A stretch of 46,207 nt of DNA, taken from a virus. The stretch is from the IMG/VR virus record IMGVR_UViG_3300044997_001296, positions 1-46,207 of that record. The stretch is one strand, 5' to 3'. Positions 30,912 through 37,941 of the stretch are shown here, piece by piece (position 1 is the stretch's first letter; every line of letters begins with the position of its first letter). The translations under genes and the position numbers were made by a program. The notes beneath the pieces were generated by a model that had not been told where the DNA came from, searched no databases, and saw only the letters and a program-made list of their open reading frames with translations.

Positions 30912-32051
30912 CTAGAATTGACCGCGAAGAGGCTCCGCATACTGATTCTCCCCTGCCAGGCAGAGAGCAAGATAGGGAAAAACAATGCGCTCATCGAGTC
31001 CCGCGCGCAGGTCTCGGATGGCTGATATGGTCGCCTGATAGTTCCCAGACAATCGTGTCGCCTGCGGCAGAGTCTTTTCCGTGGCCTTGCGTACACGCCA
31101 GGGGTTTGGCGCGGCTGGCTCAGGAAGGTCCTGGGCCTCTGACCAATCCTGAAGCAGATAGCGGCCCAGATAAGGCTGAAGGGCCATCTGCCTGGCGATC
31201 TCATCCGCGGAGCGCACCTGCCGATCCTGCAGGCAGCGCACTGCCATCAGAAACTCCAGTTGAGAGGCCAGAAGAATAAGCGCGCCCTGAACACCCTGTG
31301 TCGCCGAAAGCGTATAGAGCATGCTCAGCGACTGCGCGGCATTTACGCCTGTGGCCGTGTCGATGAACTGCCAGATATCGACGCCCTGTTCAAATCGCAC
31401 CAGCTCCTGCAGGTCGGATGCGCTGATCAGGCCAGGCTCCAGGGCTTTCACGGAGATCACCTTATCCAGCTCATTCTCCATCCACTGCAGATCGTATACC
31501 TCGACATCCCGCTTACCACTGGGGCCTTTCACCTTGGCGATCTGCGTGGGGGCGTTTTGGATGATCCACCGACGGGCCTCGTCGGTGAGCGACTGACCTG
31601 TGCCTGATTCCCATTCTGCGAGATGATCCATAAGCTGAGCGCGCTCGCCCGCTTCAATCGGGGGCAGATAGGTGATTCGTCCGCGCTTCTGGGCCTGTTG
31701 CGCCAGTGAAGCGCGGCCATCAATCGCATCTCCAGGCGTGACGATCACCAGGGCCGAGGCAGTGAGGGTGCCATTTTCGATGGCCTCCTGGCAGGCGCGA
31801 AGCTGATCGGCGCTGGGATCGGAGAGAATAATCATATCGGCCAGATCATCAAAGGAAAAGGCGATCATGGCGTCTTTGAGAGCGCGCACTGAATCGGAGC
31901 GATCAAAGCGGCGTCGCCCAGGGCTGCCCAGGTCTTCGATCAATCCCTGCAGAAAGAGGCGGCAGAGACAGGGATCGCCTCCAATAATATGAAGGCGATC
32001 CCAGAGGGCAGTATCACTCTTCGTCGCTGCTTTCGGTCTCTTCGCTGGCAT
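30912..32051 (-). CDS. holA: DNA polymerase III delta subunit-like clamp loader protein
   Basis: 379 residues, ATG at 32051 with AGGAG 6 bases upstream; it overlaps the end of the dnaN gene by 38 bases in another frame. It follows the HolA (delta) layout: an N-terminal ATPase-like domain without a P-loop, then ALVIVTPGDAIDGRASLAQQ and RGRITYLPP where delta has its D-x-R and linker, then WESGTGQSLTDEARRWIIQN, and a C-terminal collar domain (DIWQFIDTATGVNAAQSLSM, then LLASQLEFLMAVRCLQ). Delta opens the sliding clamp during loading. Sequence identity to cellular HolA looks low, but length, order of motifs and the dnaN and dnaX neighbours all agree. Confidence 0.78.
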   Translation of the reverse strand: MPAKRPKAATKSDTALWDRLHIIGGDPCLCRLFLQGLIEDLGSPGRRRFDRSDSVRALKDAMIAFSFDDLADMIILSDPSADQLRACQEAIENGTLTASALVIVTPGDAIDGRASLAQQAQKRGRITYLPPIEAGERAQLMDHLAEWESGTGQSLTDEARRWIIQNAPTQIAKVKGPSGKRDVEVYDLQWMENELDKVISVKALEPGLISASDLQELVRFEQGVDIWQFIDTATGVNAAQSLSMLYTLSATQGVQGALILLASQLEFLMAVRCLQDRQVRSADEIARQMALQPYLGRYLLQDWSEAQDLPEPAAPNPWRVRKATEKTLPQATRLSGNYQATISAIRDLRAGLDERIVFPYLALCLAGENQYAEPLRGQF

Positions 32052-33198
32052 CGTTGTCTCCTGTCTGGTTGGGGGTTACAGGGAAGATCAGGTGCTCAAA
32101 GTCACCGTCTACCAGCACCAGTGCAATGGTGTCTGCCTTCAGCTCTTGGAAAGCTAGAACCAACCACGCGCTGTTGACAGAATCGATAGCCTTGGAGAAG
32201 AAGCGGTGGGCCACGTTGACTTCCGATTCGCCGCTCTGCTCCTGAACCACCAGGGTGTCCTGACTCATGCCCGCGGCCTCGTTAGTGGAGATCACCAGGC
32301 CGCCGCCCGTTCCATCGCTCTCCATGGGCTTGATTGCCACCGTAACATACGAGTCTTTGGCCACCAGCGCGGCAAGCTTCAGCGAGCGGGCCAGGTTGCC
32401 CTTGCTGATCTTGACTCTGCCCAGCTCCTTGCCCTTCATAAAGCGAGAAAGCTCAGGGTACGATTTGCCAATCGCGTTTTCGAGCGTAGAGGTAAACGTC
32501 GTCTCGCCCCACTCGAAGCGCACATGGCGCTGACCAGGCTGCACAGTGACGGTGGCGATATCTTCAAACAGCGCCGCGAGCGTCTCTGCCGTCTCATAAG
32601 GAAGCAGAAGCTCAATCGTGTCTGCGCCAACATCATCGATCTCCACGGTGTGGCGCGAGATGCGCAGGGTGTCGCAGGCTTCGGCCATCAGCTCGGTTCC
32701 CGAAATGGTCAGGTGCACCGCCGTAAGAGGAGCCTGCGTGTGGTCGTGCGAAGCGGCGAATGCAGTGGACTTCAACGCATCGCGCAGCGCTGCCGCGGAG
32801 ATTTCCACGCTCTTGCCCTGTGCCTGGTAGTTGAAGGGTACGAAGTCCGTTCCAGCTCCTGTCGGAAAAGCAAAGCGCGTCTTTTTGTTGCCGATCACCA
32901 GGTTGGCATTGTCGGCGTTGTAGACACACTTCACTTCCTCGTCGGGAAACTGCGAGAGAAACTCCACAATCGCCTGGCCAGGCGCAGAGAAAGCCTCGCC
33001 AGGCAGATATTCAAGGTCCTCACAGGGCAGAATCAGGTTTTGCTCTGCGGTCTCATTAAGAGAGGTGACGAGCAGCTTGTCCTGGTCGGGCTTAAACAAA
33101 AATTCGGAATCGGCCTGGCCTTTGGCTTTGGTATTGCACGTGCGCAGAGCCTGCTTCAGCACCTGAAGTGCTGTAGATCGCGTAAGAGTGAATTTCAT
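32014..33198 (-). CDS. dnaN: DNA polymerase III beta sliding clamp
   Basis: 394 residues from the ATG at 33198, with AGAGG 4 bases upstream; the frame extends 28 codons further up but that part lacks family similarity. MKFTLTRSTALQVLKQALRT, then a three-domain repeat of clamp folds, with characteristic parts such as FPTGAGTDFVPF, AVHLTISGTELMAEACDTLR, IGKSYPELSRFM and the C-terminal DGDFEHLIFPV near the partner-binding pocket (cellular proteins end in PMR/PVRL). A dimeric ring that tethers polymerase to DNA. The acidic tail (ASEETESSDEE) is an addition. It lies between a sigma gene and holA. T4-like phages use their own trimeric clamp; a bacterial-type clamp is less usual. Confidence 0.93.
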   Translation of the reverse strand: MKFTLTRSTALQVLKQALRTCNTKAKGQADSEFLFKPDQDKLLVTSLNETAEQNLILPCEDLEYLPGEAFSAPGQAIVEFLSQFPDEEVKCVYNADNANLVIGNKKTRFAFPTGAGTDFVPFNYQAQGKSVEISAAALRDALKSTAFAASHDHTQAPLTAVHLTISGTELMAEACDTLRISRHTVEIDDVGADTIELLLPYETAETLAALFEDIATVTVQPGQRHVRFEWGETTFTSTLENAIGKSYPELSRFMKGKELGRVKISKGNLARSLKLAALVAKDSYVTVAIKPMESDGTGGGLVISTNEAAGMSQDTLVVQEQSGESEVNVAHRFFSKAIDSVNSAWLVLAFQELKADTIALVLVDGDFEHLIFPVTPNQTGDNDASEETESSDEE

Positions 33199-33289
33199 GT
33201 TGCCTCTGATAATTGTCTCGCTCTTTGAGTGTGAGCATGACTGGTCTCTATTGTGTTCGTGCGATTTGAGGCAATTCCGCACACATTTA

Positions 33290-34000
33290 TCATCGGCGGC
33301 GGCGTTTTTTCGGAGGCTCTGCGGGAGGCGGCGCTTCTCCTTCCTCCCCTTGATCCTGCGTGGAATACTGCTGGTAGACCTCGCTTGCTTTTTTACGGAT
33401 GCGCATCAGGGCGTTATCCACGCATTTGGCCTGAATGTCCAGGTTGGTGGCGATATCTTTGTAGGAAGAGTCGTAGCCATACTCTTCAAAAATCTGTTCT
33501 TCAAGCGGGGTGAGCCGAGGCCGCAGGCGACGGGTGTTTTCGTCCAGTTCTTCTCGGGCGATCAGGTCATCCAGAATCGTGCGATCTCCATAGTCCTCCT
33601 CCAGAGGATTGCTGCGGTCTGGAATAAACTCCGCCAGAGTCTGCATGTTGCCGTCGTCCCCAAGCACCATTGGCGCGTCTAAAGAGATCGCCTCATTGAG
33701 GATGGCATTCTTATAGCGTAAGGCAGAGTGAATAGCGGTGGAGATATGACGCTTGCACACCAGGTTGATGCAAAAACTGCGGAAAGTGGTGTTCTGTGTC
33801 TCGTCGTAGGACTGCACGGCTTTATAGACGCCGATACGCAGCTCCTGAAGAACATCCTCTTTGTCCTGGCCCTGGATAAAGTAGTGTGCCGCGACCTTTT
33901 TTAGCTCTGGCTCCATATGCTCAAGAAGGCGAGAAAAGGCGCGTTCATCGCCCTGTTTCGCCTCCCTGACCAATTGAATGATTCGAAAGTCCTGTCCCAA
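33290..34000 (-). CDS. Sigma-70 family sigma factor, SigH-like
   Basis: 236 residues starting at a TTG at 34000 with GAGGAG 5 bases upstream; no ATG is available. Region 2 resembles SigH/sporulation-type sigmas: VREAKQGDERAFSRLLEHME, then DKEDVLQELRIGVYKAVQSY, TTFRSFCINLVCKRHISTAI, and LNEAISLDAP. A region 4 helix-turn-helix follows (LTPLEEQIFEEYGYDSSYKD, then CVDNALMRIRKKASEVYQQ). The C-terminus is Pro/Glu-rich and ends in a run of lysine and arginine. It lies between dnaX and dnaN, about 90 bases from each, suggesting co-expression with the clamp. Likely directs host RNA polymerase to middle or late phage promoters. Confidence 0.9.
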   Translation of the reverse strand: MGQDFRIIQLVREAKQGDERAFSRLLEHMEPELKKVAAHYFIQGQDKEDVLQELRIGVYKAVQSYDETQNTTFRSFCINLVCKRHISTAIHSALRYKNAILNEAISLDAPMVLGDDGNMQTLAEFIPDRSNPLEEDYGDRTILDDLIAREELDENTRRLRPRLTPLEEQIFEEYGYDSSYKDIATNLDIQAKCVDNALMRIRKKASEVYQQYSTQDQGEEGEAPPPAEPPKKRRRR

Positions 34001-34082
34001 TGTTGCTCCTCACGGCGTAAAACCTCCCTATAGCAAAGTCGATGTTTGCTTGGTCGATTGAAGCCGTGAAGAGCTGCCGCAC

Positions 34083-35171
34083 TTAAGCGGCTGTCTGGGC
34101 CTCCTTGGTCTTTGCAAACCTATCAATAATTCGCAGCATTCCCGATTGAACCACGAGATCGGCTGCAACGTTCTGCCGTATCTTATTTGCGATGTCTAAG
34201 AGTTGAGTTGTGATGTCCACGATCTGCGGCCCTTTGAAAAGCGTGATCATTTCTGCAATTTCTAAGTCGCGCTCCGACTTGTCAACCTTGAGCAGTCGGT
34301 ACTCCGCCATCGTCATCAAGATTCGGCCCGCATCTTCCAGAAGCGCGCTTAAATCGCGCCCCTCGACATGTGCCGCCTTGATAAGGCGATAGGCCTCGCC
34401 GTGGTTGGTATTGGCTATCGCCTTCAACAGATCGATTGCCAGACCACGAGGGCCTCGTCCCAGAACGGCGCGGACATTGTCTTCTGTCACGCCGATCAAA
34501 GACACCTGCTCCAGGATGACCAGTGCGGTACGAGCGCTTCCCTGGGCTGCTTGAATGATCACATCCAGGGCCGCATCTTCCGCGGTCATCGCTTCTTCTT
34601 TTACAACGTTTCGCAAAATCGCCTTACAATCCGCATTGGAGACGCGTGCAAGCATGTGGTGCTGGCATCGAGAACGAATGGCTGGAAGCACTTTGTGAGG
34701 GTCGGTGGTGCACAGGAAGAAGATCACATGAGGAGGCGGCTCTTCCATGATCTTCAGAAGCGAGTTCTGCGCCTGTGTGGTGAGCATGTGGCACTCATCG
34801 AGGATAAAGATGCGATAATCGCCCATTGTCGGCTGGACACGCATCTTCTCAGCGATCATCTCTCGCATCTCATTAACGCCGCCATTAGTGGCGCAGTTCA
34901 CCTCGATCACGTCGCGGTGACGGTCTTCGCGAATCAACTGAGAGGAGCGGCTGTTGGGATCGGGTTCACTCTCTCCTTTGGCGCGGTTTTCACACAGCAG
35001 CGCCATTGCCATGATGCGCGCCAGAGTGGTTTTGCCCGTGCCTGGAGGCCCCGACAGCAGGTAGGTGTTGACATGACTGCCTGTGGCGATCTGTGCCTTA
35101 AGCACGCGCGAGACATGCTCCTGGGCGACGTCGGAGAAGCGATAGGGACGATATTTGTTGTAAAGGCTCAT
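34083..35171 (-). CDS. dnaX: DNA polymerase III gamma/tau-like clamp loader ATPase
   Basis: 362 residues, ATG at 35171 overlapping the stop of the deaminase gene (ATGA). MSLYNKYRPYRFSDV is the standard DnaX start. Walker A GPPGTGKTT (41-49), Walker B FILDECHM (Asp125/Glu126), sensor 1-like CTTDP and the arginine finger SRC (167-169) are all intact. It therefore should be an active ATPase that opens and loads the DnaN clamp. The zinc-binding loop of bacterial DnaX, between Walker A and B, normally has four cysteines; here the equivalent stretch (about 60-85) is reduced to Cys60, so zinc binding is lost. It stops near the gamma length, with no tau extension. Confidence 0.95.
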   Translation of the reverse strand: MSLYNKYRPYRFSDVAQEHVSRVLKAQIATGSHVNTYLLSGPPGTGKTTLARIMAMALLCENRAKGESEPDPNSRSSQLIREDRHRDVIEVNCATNGGVNEMREMIAEKMRVQPTMGDYRIFILDECHMLTTQAQNSLLKIMEEPPPHVIFFLCTTDPHKVLPAIRSRCQHHMLARVSNADCKAILRNVVKEEAMTAEDAALDVIIQAAQGSARTALVILEQVSLIGVTEDNVRAVLGRGPRGLAIDLLKAIANTNHGEAYRLIKAAHVEGRDLSALLEDAGRILMTMAEYRLLKVDKSERDLEIAEMITLFKGPQIVDITTQLLDIANKIRQNVAADLVVQSGMLRIIDRFAKTKEAQTAA

Positions 35172-35680
35172 AGGGCTAGTACGACTCCGTTGAATCTCAG
35201 GGGAATGTCAAATTTGGGAAAGTCACAGACTTCCAGCGCAACGCCTGCTTCGGACAACAGAGATTCTGCGCTGTCCAGAGACTCCTTCCAGTGATCGGGC
35301 GTGGCCAGGGCGATGGTCTTGTGGCACACCACGCGGTCGATCCCCGTTTGAATGATTGCGCGAGCGCATTCCACGCAGGGCCGAAAGGGAACATAGAGCG
35401 TGGCTCCTGCGATGGACTTTCCGTATTTGGTCGCATTGTAGACCGCATTGCGTTCAGCATGTTCGACAAACTGATACTTGAGGGGCCGCTCCCAGCGCTC
35501 TGGAGTCTCCTGCACCTGCGTACAAAAAGAGTTGATTCCACTGGAGAGAATCTGCATCTCACCCTCGATACTGTGAGCGATCACCGCTCCGTTTTGTGTG
35601 GAAGGGTCACGAGAGTCCTGAGCAAGCAGCAGCGCCTGCTGCATTCCCAGTATGTCCATTTCGACATAGGCACTTGGCAT
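35168..35680 (-). CDS. Deoxycytidylate (dCMP) deaminase
   Basis: 170 residues from the ATG at 35680 (AGGA just upstream); a longer frame to 35716 runs into a terminator. Zinc deaminase motifs are present: EHAERNA (His74, catalytic Glu76) and RPCVECARAI (Cys102, Cys105). An extended loop before the first motif (SSGINSFCTQVQETPERWER) resembles dCMP deaminases of phages and bacteria. It would turn dCMP into dUMP, the precursor for dTMP, and pairs logically with the dUTPase and ribonucleotide reductase encoded 4-6 kb away. It overlaps dnaX by 4 bases. Confidence 0.88.
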   Translation of the reverse strand: MPSAYVEMDILGMQQALLLAQDSRDPSTQNGAVIAHSIEGEMQILSSGINSFCTQVQETPERWERPLKYQFVEHAERNAVYNATKYGKSIAGATLYVPFRPCVECARAIIQTGIDRVVCHKTIALATPDHWKESLDSAESLLSEAGVALEVCDFPKFDIPLRFNGVVLAL

Positions 35681-35717
35681 AATCCTATCTTTGTGCGTTT
35701 TTGCCTCTCGTGGCACA

Positions 35718-35754
35718 AAAAGAGGGCGCGCTTCAGATAAGTCACGCCCTCTTT
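35718..35754 (-). terminator. Rho-independent terminator after IF3
   Basis: AAAGAGGGCG pairs with CGCCCTCTTT around a 16-base loop; a T run (TTTTTGTG) follows on the minus strand. It starts 14 bases past the IF3 stop codon and separates it from the deaminase/dnaX operon. Confidence 0.85.
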
Positions 35755-35768
35755 GAAAACAGCAGAGG

Positions 35769-36311
35769 TCAGGAAGTTTTAGGACGCAGCATCATTGTCA
35801 TCATGCGGCCTTCAAGGGCGGGCTGTGATTCGACTACGCCTACTTCAGAGAGCTGAGCTGCCAGGCGATTGAGTCGCTCTCGTCCCAGTTCGGGATGCGA
35901 CAGCTCTCGATTCCGAAACTGACAGATGAGACGCACCTTATCTCCATGCGCCAGAAACTCTCCCGCTTTGCGCTGTGTGATTCCCAGGTCGTGATCCGAA
36001 ATACGAGGGCTGATCTTCAGGCTTTTGGTCTCCTGGACTCGCTTGTGATTCTCTCGCTTTCGCTTGGACTCCAGGTACTTCAGCTTGCCGTAGTTGGCAA
36101 TCTTGCACACGGGAGGCTGAGCGCTTTCAGCCACCAGAACCAGGTCCAAACCTTCTTCTTTGGCCAGGTTCAAGGCTTTGCGCGAAGTCATAATCCCTAA
36201 CTGCTCTCCCTCTTCGTCCAGTACACGAACTTCAGGAATGCGCAGAAGGCGCTCGTTGATGTTAGGCGGCGGTTCGCGTCGCGGCTTGCGGGTATTGTTG
36301 TTGTTTGTTAT
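35769..36311 (-). CDS. infC: Translation initiation factor IF3, probable AUA start
   Basis: 180 residues, the same length as E. coli IF3. The N-domain is complete: INERLLRIPEVRVLDEEGEQ, then GLDLVLVAESAQPPVCKIAN, YGKLKY; then a lysine-rich linker; then the C-domain SLKISPRISDHDL, GDKVRLICQFRNRE and LEGRMMTMMLRP. No ATG, GTG or TTG exists in frame upstream of the ATG at 36191, which would cut off the conserved N-terminus. An ATA codon at 36309-36311 lies 5 bases after GGGAAGGA (36317-36324), an excellent ribosome binding site. Cellular infC genes are known for AUU-class starts, which IF3 itself disfavours, giving self-limitation. Here the start is inferred from the reading frame. Confidence 0.93.
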   Translation of the reverse strand: MTNNNNTRKPRREPPPNINERLLRIPEVRVLDEEGEQLGIMTSRKALNLAKEEGLDLVLVAESAQPPVCKIANYGKLKYLESKRKRENHKRVQETKSLKISPRISDHDLGITQRKAGEFLAHGDKVRLICQFRNRELSHPELGRERLNRLAAQLSEVGVVESQPALEGRMMTMMLRPKTS

Positions 36312-36343
36312 TTCGGTCCTTCCCTGTCGCCATCGTGGGCGAC
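36309..36343 (-). promoter_or_regulatory. IF3 translation start region: AUA codon, strong Shine-Dalgarno and leader hairpin
   Basis: In order on the minus strand: a hairpin GTCGCC/GGCGAC with a 6-base loop (36326-36343), the Shine-Dalgarno GGGAAGGA (36317-36324), then ATA (36309-36311). A strong ribosome binding site with a poor start codon is the arrangement that lets IF3 repress its own translation. Confidence 0.6.
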
Positions 36344-36380
36344 AATTATCTGTTCTACGTCTTTTTTGTTTGCACGGTTT

Positions 36381-37295
36381 TTAGGCAAATCGAAATTGCT
36401 GTTCGTTAAGCACAGCAATGTGACCTGGACTCTGCACCTCAAGCTCAAACAGCGCCACCACCCTGGGTTCCAGCGCTTTTGCTGCCACGGCGCGACAGAG
36501 ATGAGTGGGATGAGCCTGAGCGCAGTAGCGGATATCCTGCGCGCTCTGGGCGGCGGATACGAGATCGTGTTGGGATTTGGCCTGGACGGGGATGATCACG
36601 CGCCGAGCCTTCGCATCCACTCCTACATACATGTCATCGATCTCAATCTGCCCCACTCCTGGGATCGAAGTGCGCAGGTGACTCTGCAAATGGGTGACTT
36701 GAATGCCAAGAAACATGTCCAGGATGCCATTGTGCCGCATTCGCGTCAGCATTCCCTGCTCATCAGCAGCGAGACATTCGGCCACAGGCTTGGGCGTGCA
36801 ATCGTGTACGATAATTGGTTCCAGGAGTTTGTTGGGGAGAATGTGGCAGGTGGTCCATTGAGCAAACTGGTATTTGCCCTTTCCCGTAAACTCAATCACC
36901 CAGTGAAAGCCTTTATTGGCAGTGATTCGGATAGATTCGGGAAGCTCCTGGCGGGAGCGGAACGTGTAGAGGACATCTCCAATGTTTTTGATCGCATAGC
37001 GCTCGCACACCTTTTCGAGGTCTCGGCGCGTGAACGGAATCACACTGGAGCTGGGAGAGTATCGCTCCTGAAATATCGTCTCGATCACCTTTGAATAGGC
37101 ATCGCTGGGGTTTTCAGGCGAAAAAAGCACGCCAGAACCAGAGTTTGGCGTGACAGATGTGATGAAATCTCCCAGGGCAACCTGGCGCATCGGATCAACA
37201 GAGCTGGGGCGATTCATGGAGTGGAATCTGGCCTGACACCTACGGTTTGCGTTTTTGCATCGCAACAGGGCGCAGATGGCAGGCCAGAAGATCAT
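36381..37295 (-). CDS. Putative PD-(D/E)XK nuclease
   Basis: 304 residues if started at the ATG at 37295, which overlaps the preceding stop as TAATG; the first 26 residues are Cys/Arg-rich and unlike the rest, so the ATG at 37217 is possible. In the C-terminal half, GQIEIDDMYVGVDAKARRV is followed by IIPVQAKSQHD, which fits the acidic, acidic, Q/E-x-K core of PD-(D/E)XK enzymes. A helix with alternating hydrophobics follows. This suggests a DNA endonuclease, perhaps for host DNA degradation, recombination or restriction. Target and subfamily unknown. It is just upstream of IF3 and may share its transcript. Confidence 0.55.
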   Translation of the reverse strand: MIFWPAICALLRCKNANRRCQARFHSMNRPSSVDPMRQVALGDFITSVTPNSGSGVLFSPENPSDAYSKVIETIFQERYSPSSSVIPFTRRDLEKVCERYAIKNIGDVLYTFRSRQELPESIRITANKGFHWVIEFTGKGKYQFAQWTTCHILPNKLLEPIIVHDCTPKPVAECLAADEQGMLTRMRHNGILDMFLGIQVTHLQSHLRTSIPGVGQIEIDDMYVGVDAKARRVIIPVQAKSQHDLVSAAQSAQDIRYCAQAHPTHLCRAVAAKALEPRVVALFELEVQSPGHIAVLNEQQFRFA

Positions 37296-37801
37296 TAACC
37301 GTCTAGCGTGCTGCCCTCATCGGTGTCGTCGGGCGGAGGCGGAATCGGCAGCGGATCGGCACCGAGGAGGCTCGGCAGCGTATCCTTGGACTCCCAGTAT
37401 GGGCCGATGCCCTCGTTCATAAAGTAGTCCAGGATGAAGCCAAAGTCCTGAATATCGGGCTTGCGGGCCTTACCATCGTTTTCGGGATTCACCGAACACA
37501 GAAGCTTGAAGACCGTCCACTCTCGCTTTGCGGGAGAGAGTTCGGCCCACTCTGCGGACCAGACGCTCATGCAGTAGAGCTTGTTGTTCTTGCCGTTCTT
37601 GGCCATCAGCGCCTTGACCCACGGGTTGGACACACCGCTGAGTTCGCCGATCTTGGCCTTCTTGGGCTTCTCTCCCACCTTTTCGGCGAAGTACATGAGT
37701 TCCAGGTCTACATGACCCACGAACAGATAGTAGCGCTCTTTGAGCTTCTGAGCCAGGTCAAGAAGCTCAAAGGACTCCACAAAAGTGACATCTTTTGACA
37801 T
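37295..37801 (-). CDS. Phage metallopeptidase-like protein lacking the HExxH site
   Basis: 168 residues from the ATG at 37801, with GAGG 8 bases upstream; the frame extends further up from a TTG without support. The layout recalls the putative phage metallopeptidase family: a helical N-part, KKAKIGELSGVSNPWVK, then LYCMSVWSAEWAELSPAKRE, and finally DGKARKPDIQDFGFILDYF, where the family has HDVEEF. The helix that normally carries HExxH reads VFKLLCSVN, so the metal ligands are gone. If the family call is right it is an inactive relative, perhaps a binding protein. The C-terminus is Pro/Asp-rich. First gene of a minus-strand unit that runs into the nuclease and IF3. Confidence 0.5.
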   Translation of the reverse strand: MSKDVTFVESFELLDLAQKLKERYYLFVGHVDLELMYFAEKVGEKPKKAKIGELSGVSNPWVKALMAKNGKNNKLYCMSVWSAEWAELSPAKREWTVFKLLCSVNPENDGKARKPDIQDFGFILDYFMNEGIGPYWESKDTLPSLLGADPLPIPPPPDDTDEGSTLDG

Positions 37802-37941
37802 AGGGTTTTCCTCGTTGCAGGGCATCTGCCCCTGAATTTGTCTTCGTGCGGATTTCGCTTTTCTGCACAAAATCTTTTTCAAAGGTCAAATGCTGCCGAA
37901 AAGCCAATTTATAGATGTATATGCATCATTTGGAGGGAGTC

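Noticed and set aside
34023-34034. T7-promoter-like GCTATAGGGAGG upstream of the SigH-like sigma gene
   Set aside because: The match to the T7 promoter needs an extra base in the core, and no single-subunit RNA polymerase is seen. The GGGAGG part may just be purine-rich leader.
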